Assembly: GCA_020832305.1 (NCBI GenBank)
Contig: JAFIEV010000020.1
Coordinates: forward strand, 1 to 64,000
Reading direction: 5' to 3'
Source of the DNA: Cyclobacteriaceae bacterium
GTDB lineage: Bacteria > Bacteroidota > Bacteroidia > Cytophagales > Cyclobacteriaceae
DNA length: 64,000 nucleotides
Of this stretch, positions 37,014 to 45,861 are shown piece after piece (the stretch's first letter is position 1; every line of letters begins with the position of its first letter). Under the pieces are notes generated by a model, which did not search any database, was not told the DNA's origin, and saw nothing but the letters and a program-made list of their open reading frames with translations. A program made the position numbers and the translations under genes.

Positions 37014-38111
37014 TTAAAAAGCCTCAGCAAAATAAATATACAATCCTTTCGAATCGGGGGTCACACTATAGTCTAAGCGTATGTTGGTTTGGTCATTTTT
37101 GCTTATTTTAAATCGCAATCCAACCCCACCACCCGGGTGTATCTTTTGTGCAATTTGCTTGTCTAAACGATTGTAGACCCTTCCGGCAGAGGCAAAAGCG
37201 ACAAAACCTATTCTACCCACCACATGCTGGCGATATTCTGTTTGATAAAGCATCATATGTTTATCTCTGAATCGTCCCTGGTAGTATCCCCTATGAAGGT
37301 AAGGTCCACCCAGCGTAGGCAAAGCGCGAAAGGGCAATTCACCCATAGTAATTTGTGCTACAAATTGGTTGGCCCAGGTAATCCCAGGCCTTAACTGATG
37401 ATACTTTCTATAGTCAAACTGGAGCATGGCAAATTTCAATTCATGATTGCCGGCCATACCTTGCCCTAGCAGCAAATTGAAGTCAAGGAAGCTACCCCGG
37501 GTTGGGCAAAGAATATGATCACGCTGATCCCACATAAATGAAGGGCCGGCAGCAAAGTAGTTATATCCGTTTCGACCTTTCATGTCAGTGACGTCATCAA
37601 ATAGTTCGAGATCAGGAGAAATCGCAGTCCCCAAACTTTGAAAATGACTTGATATCCCAAAATAGGTCTGATGATCAATCTTGAAAAGGTTTTTACTCTG
37701 TAGGGTTAAAGCATTAAAATCATACAATTCGCGATTCTCTTCCCGTGTATTATTGCCAATGCCATAATAATACTCTGGAAAAAATCTGTAGTCTAATCTC
37801 CCGTTGTGAAATTGCTTTTCATTTCTTGTATATACCTGCCAGGGTAATATGAATAAATATTGATTATTCTGGGTATAGGTTGCAAAAAATCTGAAATTGG
37901 ATTTTCTTTCTGCTTCCTCAGCATAAAAACTATAGAAGGCAAACAACTCAAAAGCAATCCGGGTTTCGGGGGTGTAATAGGCAAGTGGATAGGCCTTAAA
38001 TACTTTTGCATCTGCGGAATCATTTTGAGCAAATGACAAAAAGGGTTGTAATGTCATTATCGCACAAATCCATGGCATTAAATCTCCTTTTGTACATATT
38101 TTAGCCATCAC
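37014..38111 (-). CDS. Outer-membrane beta-barrel of the surface-antigen (D15/BamA C-terminal) type
   Basis: A 365-residue exported protein: a signal peptide (about 1-29, ending FAQ) followed by a 16-strand-type barrel related to the C-terminal part of BamA/TamA. It contains GGPYLHRGYYQGRFRDKHM, which carries the RGY(R/F) lock-like motif. It has no POTRA domains, so it is probably a passive or export pore rather than an assembly machine. Its start overlaps the YceI stop by 4 bp, indicating coupled translation. Confidence 0.8.
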   Translation of the reverse strand: MMAKICTKGDLMPWICAIMTLQPFLSFAQNDSADAKVFKAYPLAYYTPETRIAFELFAFYSFYAEEAERKSNFRFFATYTQNNQYLFILPWQVYTRNEKQFHNGRLDYRFFPEYYYGIGNNTREENRELYDFNALTLQSKNLFKIDHQTYFGISSHFQSLGTAISPDLELFDDVTDMKGRNGYNYFAAGPSFMWDQRDHILCPTRGSFLDFNLLLGQGMAGNHELKFAMLQFDYRKYHQLRPGITWANQFVAQITMGELPFRALPTLGGPYLHRGYYQGRFRDKHMMLYQTEYRQHVVGRIGFVAFASAGRVYNRLDKQIAQKIHPGGGVGLRFKISKNDQTNIRLDYSVTPDSKGLYIYFAEAF

Positions 38112-38650
38112 TCAATGATCCGGATATCTATTTTTACTTCATCTGACATCATCCAATTTTTTCCACCGACACCATAGTCCCGTCTGTTAATTTGTAATGA
38201 CGTTGTAAATATCTGCCTGCCATTGTTTTCTGTTATATCAATCTCGAGGTTTACAGGTTTTGTAACATCCCTGATGGTCAATAAACCAGAAATAAGGATT
38301 TTATGTACAGTTATACTTTTAACCGAAAGAGACCGGAACCTGATCTCAGGAAAGTTTTCAGTATCAAAATATTCAGACTTTCGCAAATGACCATCACGCA
38401 TGGATATACCGGTGTTGATGGATGCTACCTGAATAATGCCTTGAAAGGTAGATTTTTCAGGGTTTTTAGCATCGTATTGAATATCAATAGTAAAATTCTC
38501 AAATTTACCATCTACGAAGATCCCAGCATTTTTTATTTTGAAGCTTATGACAGAGGATGTCTCTGGAGAGCCCTTTTGCTCTGCCTGGCTAATTGGGATT
38601 GAACATAGCATTGCCACGATTACCCATAATGTAATCTTTAATCTTCTCAT
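38108..38650 (-). CDS. YceI-family periplasmic lipid-binding protein
   Basis: A 180-residue protein with a signal peptide ending near residue 23 (ISQAEQ). The YceI lipocalin-like fold is recognised by VSFKIKNAG/FVDGKFENFTID-type segments, RDGHLRKSEYFDTENFPEIRF and VTKPVNLEIDI. Such proteins bind isoprenoids or amphiphilic chains. It is one of the periplasmic genes of the ECF-sigma operon. Confidence 0.88.
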   Translation of the reverse strand: MRRLKITLWVIVAMLCSIPISQAEQKGSPETSSVISFKIKNAGIFVDGKFENFTIDIQYDAKNPEKSTFQGIIQVASINTGISMRDGHLRKSEYFDTENFPEIRFRSLSVKSITVHKILISGLLTIRDVTKPVNLEIDITENNGRQIFTTSLQINRRDYGVGGKNWMMSDEVKIDIRIIE

Positions 38651-38672
38651 TTGAATGTCATTTTTGCTGCTG

Positions 38673-39374
38673 CTATCTATTTACAGGACTAAAAGCGATG
38701 CCAACAAAAAACAGCATGGCCTTGTATCTGAATCGGTCATTTTCGTGGGTAAGCAAACGATCTGTAGTGTATTCCGAAAAAGTCATGTCAAGTCCGGCCT
38801 TGAGCCATAGGGGATCTGTAATCCGATAGGCCAGGAAGAATTCGGACTTTAATTGTCCGATGTCATTGTCGCCTATCAGCAATACATTATAGGATGTTGG
38901 TTTGGCTGTAAGGTTCGCCGGGAATTCAGAACTTTCCGAAGATACAAATCTCGCATCGCTTTCACGACCAAAACCCAGTCCAAGGGCATCAATATTAAAG
39001 CCCAATTTTAATTTAGATGACAACATATATTCGATATGGATAACAGCGCTGAGCCCCATAGTAAGAGGACTTTCTACGATAAGTGTGTCAATGGTTTCAT
39101 TATTTTTTGTAAGATTGGCAGGTGCTGTTATATATTCCAGATTATTGCCTCCAAAAGCTGACAACCGTAATCCATATCCAATTCTGATTTTTTTTGACTG
39201 GAATAATCCATGTGTGCGATTCCATGATAATGAGCCAGTGGTACCATCGCCAAATCCAATGTTAGCTTCAAAAGATTGCGAAACTTTAGGAATTTCATTG
39301 TTTTGGGCACTCAGCCTTTGTCCCACTAAGGCCAATATGGCCAGTAAGGTAATTGTTTTAAAGATCTTTTTCAT
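38673..39374 (-). CDS. Outer-membrane beta-barrel protein of unknown function
   Basis: A 233-residue protein: a signal peptide (1-23, ending RLSAQ) followed by alternating hydrophobic strands and a C-terminal strand (MLFFVGIAFSPVNR) typical of small outer-membrane barrels. No specific family is recognised. It sits in the ECF-sigma operon between the peroxiredoxin and YceI genes. Confidence 0.65.
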   Translation of the reverse strand: MKKIFKTITLLAILALVGQRLSAQNNEIPKVSQSFEANIGFGDGTTGSLSWNRTHGLFQSKKIRIGYGLRLSAFGGNNLEYITAPANLTKNNETIDTLIVESPLTMGLSAVIHIEYMLSSKLKLGFNIDALGLGFGRESDARFVSSESSEFPANLTAKPTSYNVLLIGDNDIGQLKSEFFLAYRITDPLWLKAGLDMTFSEYTTDRLLTHENDRFRYKAMLFFVGIAFSPVNR

Positions 39375-39402
39375 AAAGTGATTTTTTAGAAATTTAAATG
39401 TT

Positions 39403-40047
39403 TTATTTCAGTTGATCTAATGCATCTAGCAGAGCGCTGACTGGAGCACGCTGTTTATAATCCGGGTTAAAATGTCGCCAAACGATTTTTCCCTCTTTTG
39501 AAAGGATATAAGTGGCAGGTATAGGCAATTGCTGTGTTTTATCAGAATGTGCATTTTTTAAATCGGCCTTTAGTGCCGAATTATACATGGTTGAAGTGGC
39601 TTTATTTGGGACAAAAGCTACATCAAATGTCTTGCTGATTTTATATCCATTATCGTGTAGCAAAGGGTATTCTGCATGGGTTATTTTTGCAGTCATTTCA
39701 AGATACTCGGTTTTTTCGGGAGAAACCGCGATTAAACCAGCGCCATGTGCAAAGATAAATTGCAGGCTATCCTGCAAAATACTCAGGTGCCTGTTACATA
39801 CCGGACACCATTGCCCCCGGTAAAAAACAATGACCAAAGGGCCTTCTTGCAACTTATGGTAGAGATCAAAGGTTTTTCCGTACTGATCAGTTGCCTGGAA
39901 ATTATCAATAACATCTCCAATATTGAGACCTTTAGCCTCTTTAAGTTTTTTTTGGGCATCCTGGGCTATGGCTGTTGGCACATAACTAATAAATAGAATG
40001 AACCAGACCGCCAGAATGAATTGGTTTATTAGACTTGCTGTTTTCAT
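39403..40047 (-). CDS. Exported peroxiredoxin-like thiol protein
   Basis: Start chosen at MKTASLINQF, which begins a signal peptide ending AIAQD; the mature protein is therefore periplasmic. An AhpC/TSA thioredoxin fold follows, with the active-site segment YRGQWCPVCNRHLS. The CPVC pair offers a peroxidatic Cys and a nearby resolving Cys. It probably detoxifies peroxides in the periplasm. Third gene of the ECF-sigma operon, consistent with an oxidative-stress regulon. Confidence 0.82.
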   Translation of the reverse strand: MKTASLINQFILAVWFILFISYVPTAIAQDAQKKLKEAKGLNIGDVIDNFQATDQYGKTFDLYHKLQEGPLVIVFYRGQWCPVCNRHLSILQDSLQFIFAHGAGLIAVSPEKTEYLEMTAKITHAEYPLLHDNGYKISKTFDVAFVPNKATSTMYNSALKADLKNAHSDKTQQLPIPATYILSKEGKIVWRHFNPDYKQRAPVSALLDALDQLK

Positions 40048-40125
40048 GTTTTCCGAATTGACTATTTTTATTTGAATCATTAGTCGGTAGAAATCGGAAA
40101 ACCTGACAGGGGGTATGAAAAAATA

Positions 40126-40389
40126 TTATAATTTTTTTAACTCTTCAATAATCTTGTCTTTTTTCTCCTGAGATAGATGGTGAGTTGTATTATTGGTGAT
40201 ATGCATCCATCGGCTGATGGCTTTTTCAATGGTTTTCGATTGACGCTGATAGGCCCGGCAAGCTACACACATAGAATTATGCAAGCGTAATTTAAACCTT
40301 TCCCCAAGGGTAAGCGACTGAATTTGCCGCTTTTCGATGAGTTCGGTGGCCTTGACGCAAGTAATCATGATTGAACCTGTAAATTTCAT
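40126..40389 (-). CDS. Putative zinc-binding anti-sigma factor
   Basis: A short cytoplasmic protein (87 codons, or 80 from the internal Met in MITCVKATELIEK). It has an N-terminal Cys, a following helix, and H..CVAC, the H-C-x-x-C arrangement of ZAS-type anti-sigma factors, but no transmembrane segment. It lies 7 bp downstream of the ECF sigma gene. It likely holds the sigma factor until a redox or metal signal releases it. Confidence 0.7.
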   Translation of the reverse strand: MKFTGSIMITCVKATELIEKRQIQSLTLGERFKLRLHNSMCVACRAYQRQSKTIEKAISRWMHITNNTTHHLSQEKKDKIIEELKKL

Positions 40390-40396
40390 TAATTCT

Positions 40397-40990
40397 TTAG
40401 TTTTTATTAAACCAAAAAGCTTCTATACATTTTTTCAGAAGTACTTTGGATCTGTGTAGAATCTGCCAATAATTTGACGAACTTATTTGCAACTCCTGAC
40501 ATATTTCCGCGGCATCTTTTTCTACAATATATTTCGACAAGACAGCAATTCGCCAGTTAATGGGTAAATCATCTATACATTTATCCATTACTTCCACGAA
40601 ATCTTCATTATCCAGCATGCTTTTTTCATCTTCCCAGGCCAGCTCCAAACCATTGGGTTTCCAATAACCATTGCCATCAAAAAATGAATCAGTGGCTTTA
40701 AACACTTCAGCATCAATGGCAGAATTTAATTGAAAGAACTCTTTAGCTGATTTGCGGTAGTGATCTGCTATTTTATTATTGAGTATCCTAAAAAGCCATG
40801 TTTTAGGGGAACTTTCATTTTTGAATGAATCATAATTTTTGAAAGCAGCAATAAAGGTCTCCTGAATGATATCTTCAGCAGTTTCTCTTTCGCTTATTTT
40901 ATGAAGCGCCCATTTAAACATATCGTCACTATAGTTTCTTATCCAAATAGTAATGGTATCATGGACATTGTTGATCGATTTTGATTCCAT
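40397..40990 (-). CDS. ECF-type RNA polymerase sigma factor
   Basis: A 197-residue sigma-70 family protein. Region 2 is AEDIIQETFIAAFKNYDSF with SPKTWLFRILNNKIADHYRK, and region 4 (about 140-190) includes DLPINWRIAVLSKYIVEKDAAEICQELQI, with a spacer between them of about 45 residues. It should direct transcription of the downstream stress operon and its own gene. It heads nine closely spaced minus-strand genes. The promoter should lie in 40991-41175. Confidence 0.9.
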   Translation of the reverse strand: MESKSINNVHDTITIWIRNYSDDMFKWALHKISERETAEDIIQETFIAAFKNYDSFKNESSPKTWLFRILNNKIADHYRKSAKEFFQLNSAIDAEVFKATDSFFDGNGYWKPNGLELAWEDEKSMLDNEDFVEVMDKCIDDLPINWRIAVLSKYIVEKDAAEICQELQISSSNYWQILHRSKVLLKKCIEAFWFNKN

Positions 40991-41175
40991 AGAGGCAAAT
41001 CAGATAAATCCCGGTACTTTCGTCAATTTTCCCCCATTATACTTTGAAAAAATGATGAAAGCAAAAAAATAAAAAAAATACCATGATGGTAAAAAGTTTA
41101 TAATCAGAGTAATAACTCTGGTTGTTTTCGGCGAATTAAAATTTCCTGATATTCATTCCTCTTGCTGTTTATTTT

Positions 41176-41883
41176 CTATTTAATCCCTCCAAATGCGCCA
41201 AAACACATGTTTTTATGCAAAATTTCAACCTTTCTAAATCCAAGCTGTTTCATCAACTCCAATTGATAATTCATAGATCTCGGCGAATCTTCTTTTTCTA
41301 TATAGTCCAGGACTTCCTTCCTGTATTCTTTTCCACCCAACGATTCTAAATAGTCGCCATATCTTTCCCAAATATATTCATCAAGTGTGGGTGTATCCTG
41401 GGTAATTAAGTCTGAAATCATAAAACATCCACCCGGTATGAGGAGCCTGAAAAGTTTTTCAAATGTTGTTTCCCAATCATTATCATCCCTTAAATGGTGC
41501 AAAACAGCGCCGGCCAAAATGATATCATAGTGGTTTTCACGGAGCTCTAATGTTCTTATATCGCCTTGTAAAATGTTCACTGCACCCTTCGTATTTTGAG
41601 AAACTCTCTCATATGCCTTATCTATCATAGGCTTACTTAAATCAACCAAGGTGCAATTTAAATCAGGTATTTTGGTCAGCATCATCAATGTATAATTTCC
41701 GGCCCCACAACCAACATCCAATACATTTTTCGCATGAGGTGCAATTCTCTTCGCTGCTTCTGTGATGAGTTCCAATGAAATTTTTGCATCTATGGTGGCT
41801 ATTTGTCCTGTGTCGAGATTTGAAAACCTTTCCACATCCTTGTCAAATCGTTGTTGTATTTCTTCTAAGGTAGATTTATTCAT
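41176..41883 (-). CDS. Class I SAM-dependent methyltransferase
   Basis: Start chosen at MNKSTLEEIQ; ten upstream codons are not family-like. The SAM-binding motif VLDVGCGAGNYT and the following acidic strand end (CTVVDLS-like), then GDIRTLEL and DIILAGAVLHHLRD, are typical of Methyltransf_25 proteins. The substrate is unknown. A 16-bp hairpin near 41107-41122 lies between it and the ECF sigma gene and could end its transcript, but the T-run is poor. Confidence 0.85.
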   Translation of the reverse strand: MNKSTLEEIQQRFDKDVERFSNLDTGQIATIDAKISLELITEAAKRIAPHAKNVLDVGCGAGNYTLMMLTKIPDLNCTLVDLSKPMIDKAYERVSQNTKGAVNILQGDIRTLELRENHYDIILAGAVLHHLRDDNDWETTFEKLFRLLIPGGCFMISDLITQDTPTLDEYIWERYGDYLESLGGKEYRKEVLDYIEKEDSPRSMNYQLELMKQLGFRKVEILHKNMCFGAFGGIK

Positions 41884-42002
41884 ATTTTGTAAAATTTGAT
41901 GTTTAATGTGCAATAATGTAATATTTTCGGAACAGACCGCAGGCTCTGAATAATTTATATGTATTTCTCAAAACTTAGATTTAATGAATCACTGCTATCA
42001 AT

Positions 42003-42215
42003 TCATGGACCTGATTTAATTGATGTTTTTTTTCGAAGGGCCTGTGGTACCTGGTCACTTTCAACAGTAAGCCGAGCTGTACTGTAACTTAGACATATCT
42101 CATAGCGCAATGTTTTAAGCTCTTTTCTGTTAATGCCATAATCTTCCTCGGCGTGTTTTACAAACAAATCAGCCTTAGGTATACCTGGTTTAGGCACTAA
42201 TATAACTTCTTCCAA
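42003..42215 (-). CDS. Doubtful small ORF
   Basis: A 70-codon frame from a TTG start with no recognised family and no good ribosome-binding site. The N-terminal segment (VILVPKPGIPKADLF) looks protein-like, but a stop precedes it in frame. It could be a relic of a longer gene. Low confidence. Confidence 0.2.
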   Translation of the reverse strand: MEEVILVPKPGIPKADLFVKHAEEDYGINRKELKTLRYEICLSYSTARLTVESDQVPQALRKKTSIKSGP

Positions 42216-42356
42216 AACGCCATTTACACTTTACTAATGGCAATTTTTCTAAACGATTCAGGTTGGCTCTGTGTGCTATAAAGCCATCACGGCATAAAAA
42301 CAGGATTGAAAAAGTCCTTTTTTTGGCAGCTTTGAGAAATATTTATATACAGGGTT

Positions 42357-43496
42357 TTATATTTCAAGTGCTGTAACCCTGTACGAAAAATACTTGTCTA
42401 TCATTTTCATGGCTACGCTTGAAGGCATTATTTTGAATCCAAAGTTTCTGAGCCGAATAAGAACAGGATTACTAAGTTGTCCCATTTTCCCAAGTTTTAA
42501 ACTTTCTTTTATAATGCTTTCTGATCGGGGGTATTGTAATTCTTCGTATCGTGCAAATGCTTTTTTTGTTAAACCATATTTCTGAACCGATTTTGCTAAT
42601 ATAAAAGCGCCTTCCATAGCCATACATCCCCCTTGTCCCAAATTGGGTGTGGTAGGATGTGCAGCGTCGCCAATTAAGGTTGCATTTCCTTTGGTCCATC
42701 CTCTTTTTGGTATTCTATCTATTAAACTGGTTTTTAAAATATGATCTGTATTATTGATTAAATCAGGTATAGGATAATGCCAGTCCTCAAACAATCGGTT
42801 TAGTTTTTTCTTTGTGCCCTCCGGGTTGTCGTCTTGCATAAAAACTTCATTGCAAGTTGCCCACCAACCATACACCCCATCTTTAATGGGAACAATACCT
42901 ACTCTTTGTCCTTTTCCAAAGGTTTCACTTCCATATCCTGTTTCAAAATGGGTCTTAACCACACCACGCCAAATACTATATCCCCTGAAAATAGGCGGGC
43001 CATCATTAATGATACATTTTCTTACAACTGAATGTATACCATCTGCACCAATTACAGCATCAAATATCCTGTTTTCACCATGCTCAAATTCAAGCTCAAT
43101 TTGTCCGTTTTCAAAATGTGTAATTTTTTTTAACGAATGATTGTTGTACAATCGGGCGTCAAGTTTATCGAGAAGAATTTTATGTAAATCTGCCCGGTGA
43201 ATGCATATAACCGGATAATCACTTTTGGGTTCTGTTTTGCTGAGAATAGTGCCTTTACTTGTTTTTAAATATACTGTTTTTAGCTGTCCGCTATTTTCAA
43301 GAATATCCGGCAACAGACCTAAATGATCCATTACACACAGGGCATTGGGAAAAACGCTTATTGCAGCCCCAACTTCTCCAAAATGTTCTTTTTTCTCATA
43401 GATGTGAATATCATATTTATGCGTCGTAAGACAACGGGCAAAAGTCAGACCCGCTATACCACCGCCAATGATGGCTATTTGCTTTTTGTTTTTCAT
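42357..43496 (-). CDS. FAD-dependent monooxygenase (PHBH/TetX-like)
   Basis: A 379-residue group A flavoprotein hydroxylase. It has the FAD motif GGGIAGLTFARCL near residues 10-22, the middle DG motif in GADGIHSVVRK and the C-terminal GDAAHPTTPNLGQGG. The overall resemblance is to zeaxanthin-epoxidase/TetX-like enzymes that insert oxygen into aromatic or polycyclic substrates. The substrate is unknown. It is a single gene followed by relic-rich DNA. Confidence 0.88.
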   Translation of the reverse strand: MKNKKQIAIIGGGIAGLTFARCLTTHKYDIHIYEKKEHFGEVGAAISVFPNALCVMDHLGLLPDILENSGQLKTVYLKTSKGTILSKTEPKSDYPVICIHRADLHKILLDKLDARLYNNHSLKKITHFENGQIELEFEHGENRIFDAVIGADGIHSVVRKCIINDGPPIFRGYSIWRGVVKTHFETGYGSETFGKGQRVGIVPIKDGVYGWWATCNEVFMQDDNPEGTKKKLNRLFEDWHYPIPDLINNTDHILKTSLIDRIPKRGWTKGNATLIGDAAHPTTPNLGQGGCMAMEGAFILAKSVQKYGLTKKAFARYEELQYPRSESIIKESLKLGKMGQLSNPVLIRLRNFGFKIMPSSVAMKMIDKYFSYRVTALEI

Positions 43497-43581
43497 GGAT
43501 TTCTATTATTATTCACCTCATCACTCAAAATTGTTTAATTATATTTCCATACCCTGTCAATATATTGAAACAAGGAATTTA

Positions 43582-43598
43582 TCCCGCACTGTGCGGGA
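43582..43598 (+). repeat. 17-bp perfect palindrome
   Basis: TCCCGCAC, T, GTGCGGGA. It lies just beyond the 3' end of the methionine aminopeptidase relic, and may be a dispersed palindromic repeat or the relic's former terminator. Confidence 0.6.
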
Positions 43599-43609
43599 CT
43601 GTCAACCAG

Positions 43610-43865
43610 TTATAAATTGTTCCCCAATAGCTGGAATCTTTGATAGAAGCACGAATTGTCATTTTTTTCAATCGCATAAGTAGAAGAGGTTGAGATAAAA
43701 GTTTCAATTGCTACAGCCGAATTCTTTTTAAAGCGCCTTTTGTCAAATCTATTTTTGTAATTGAGTAGTTCTTCAGGCTTTTCGTGTAAACTTCTGCCAA
43801 TTCCGTGTCCGCCTAAGTTCTTAATTACTTTATAGCCAGCCCTGTTAATGGTTCGGCTTTTCTGT
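43610..43865 (-). pseudogene. map: Methionine aminopeptidase C-terminal fragment
   Basis: Reading the minus strand gives GYKVIKNLGGHGIGRSLHE, then PEELLNYKNRFDKRRFKK and AIETFISTSSTYA. These match the C-terminal half of type I methionine aminopeptidases, including the conserved metal-ligand His in GHGIGR and the Glu in AIETF. The N-terminal half is absent, and the extreme C-terminus appears shifted out of frame. It is a gene relic. A functional copy is presumably elsewhere in the genome. Confidence 0.75.
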
Positions 43866-44055
43866 TTTAAGTTCCATTAGCAACAATGGATAATTGTTTC
43901 CTTGGTCATCCTTGTCCATGATGGTAAATATATTAATTGGATGGACAAAAAACATGCTTTTATGCGTGCTAAAGAAAGGATATGACCTTACCCTGAATCC
44001 GATCGAGGATAAGCCGTGACTTTTGTTCACTTCTTCTATTGGCAGCAGTTTATCT
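43866..44055 (-). other. Possible gene relic after the serine hydrolase
   Basis: A frame immediately after the serine hydrolase stop codon, extending to 43845, encodes protein-like sequence (FFVHPINIFTIMDKDDQGNN) without a recognised family. It has only a GTG start. It may be a fragment left by the same rearrangement that left the map relic. Confidence 0.3.
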
Positions 44056-45153
44056 TTATTTAATTATCAGATTAATTTTTTCCCACATTTCATTATGAAA
44101 TGTTATGGGTACCAGAGCATCATCGGGAGCTTCCCCCATTCTTACTACAACCAAATTTTCACTTGGTACAATTTCTACGAATTGTCCATTTTTACCCATT
44201 CCTGCAATTAAATCACTTGGTGCTTTCAAAGAAAGTGAAGTATTGAAAGATGTGGGAATGGAAGGAAAAATGATGGAATTTTTTCCATTTAACCACCAGA
44301 GAAATCCATATGATGGATTTAAATCCTGCGATGAACTCGTCATTTGTGTATAATAATTCTCATCTGTGATGATGGATGTATCTTTCCATTTGCCTTTATT
44401 CAAGATTAACAATCCGAAACGGGCCATATCCCTGGCAGTACTCCAGTATACATTATTGTATCCTTGAGTTATCCAGAGACCATTCATGCCAATGGTGTTT
44501 GCTAATTTTTGCTTGCTGTATGTATTATAGTCAATTCCCGTTGCCTTTTCTACTACCTTTTCAAGCAAAGTGTATGGGGCATTATGATAAAACCATTGAT
44601 TGCCGGCATCGGTTTTGTATTTGAGACATGCCGGTGTGGTGCAATTTAAATCTGCAATTGCATAGTCTAACCCGGTTGTCATAGTGAGTTGGCTTTTAAC
44701 TGTAATTAAATTTTCTTTATCCGGCGGCAAACTTGTCCACCCTGCGCCTAAATAATCTGATGTTTTATTGTTGATATTTAAAAATCCATCTTGTTGAGCA
44801 ATTCCGACTAACGTGGCGGTAAGTGTTTTTCCGGCCGAAGCCCAATACCATCGTGTATTGCTATTGAAGGGAGCAGTGTCAGTAATATTTTTTCCAAAAT
44901 ATTTTTCAATAACTATCCTGCCATTTTTAAGAATAATGAATGCACGGGTGTTAGATGATTCCAGAAAAGCCAGTAAATCATTTACTGCCATTGGATTCCA
45001 ACCGAGCTCATCAGGTCCTGTAGCAGACCATTCATCTGCAGTGTTGGGAGGAAAATATAAGCTGTTATCATCTGTTACTCGCTTGGTAACATCATCTTTG
45101 CTACATCCGGCCATCAGTAGTATTAGCAAAAGAATTGGATTTAATGATTTCAT
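44056..45153 (-). CDS. Serine hydrolase (class C beta-lactamase family) lipoprotein
   Basis: Start chosen at MKSLNPILLL, which gives a clean lipoprotein signal with lipobox LMAGC; fourteen upstream codons are ignored. The beta-lactamase/esterase fold shows the nucleophile motif SAGK (Ser-x-x-Lys) and YHN, the Tyr-x-Asn motif. Such proteins are typically esterases, D-amino-acid peptidases or amidases in the periplasm rather than resistance enzymes. It is a single gene with relics on its 3' side. Confidence 0.85.
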   Translation of the reverse strand: MKSLNPILLLILLMAGCSKDDVTKRVTDDNSLYFPPNTADEWSATGPDELGWNPMAVNDLLAFLESSNTRAFIILKNGRIVIEKYFGKNITDTAPFNSNTRWYWASAGKTLTATLVGIAQQDGFLNINNKTSDYLGAGWTSLPPDKENLITVKSQLTMTTGLDYAIADLNCTTPACLKYKTDAGNQWFYHNAPYTLLEKVVEKATGIDYNTYSKQKLANTIGMNGLWITQGYNNVYWSTARDMARFGLLILNKGKWKDTSIITDENYYTQMTSSSQDLNPSYGFLWWLNGKNSIIFPSIPTSFNTSLSLKAPSDLIAGMGKNGQFVEIVPSENLVVVRMGEAPDDALVPITFHNEMWEKINLIIK

Positions 45154-45447
45154 TGCTATAAATTTCTGCATTTGAGTTAAGATATTGTTTTTCATCCACC
45201 GCGCTGCCTGGAAACATTATATCAAAATCAGGAAATCCAAATTTTCCCTTGTCCTGAATTAGTTTACGGGTTACGCAGATCAGTACCTGATTCTCTGAAA
45301 ATTTTATTTGAAGGTGATTCCTGGTTTCCCCGATAGTTTTCGGATTTGGTGAAACGGCTGGATTTATGCAAATAATACCTAAAACACTTAAAAATGGCAA
45401 TTTAAGGCATATTTTTCATTTTGTCCCAAATGAAATTAACCCAGGTA

Positions 45448-45861
45448 TTATTTTTTCTCCAGCGAAAGCATCCATCTATGACCATAACGATCGATCACCA
45501 TTCCAAACAGGGCGCCCCAAAATTCTTCTTTCAGCGGACTGACAATGATGCCTCCTTCTGATAATTTCTGGTATAATAGGTTTATTTCTTCTTCACTCTC
45601 ACAATCCAGACTCAATTGTACAGCATTGCCTGTAGTCCGTTCACCTTGACCGCACATATCAGATGCCATCATACGAAAATCTCCATGGTGCAAAGTCGAA
45701 TGTAAAATCTGATGATGTACTTCATTCGGGAATTGTGATTTGGCCGGAGATTCAGCAATAGACATAATCTCCAGCTGTCCTCCGAAAACGGATTGATAAA
45801 ATTGCATGGCTTCCTTGCAATTTTCTTCAAAATGCAAATAAGGTTGAATGGCTTGTTTCAT
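45448..45861 (-). CDS. PhnB-like VOC-fold protein
   Basis: A 137-residue protein of the PhnB/3-demethylubiquinone-methyltransferase-like VOC group. The start PYLHFEENCKEAMQFYQSVFGG, the middle HHGDFRMMASDM and the C-terminal FWGALFGMVIDRYGHRWML segment are characteristic. The biochemical role is unknown in the family. Confidence 0.85.
   Translation of the reverse strand: MKQAIQPYLHFEENCKEAMQFYQSVFGGQLEIMSIAESPAKSQFPNEVHHQILHSTLHHGDFRMMASDMCGQGERTTGNAVQLSLDCESEEEINLLYQKLSEGGIIVSPLKEEFWGALFGMVIDRYGHRWMLSLEKK

Noticed and set aside
45101-45400. 99-codon minus-strand frame upstream of the serine hydrolase
   Set aside because: It overlaps the hydrolase signal peptide in another frame, and no family or good start is visible. 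A relic cannot be excluded.
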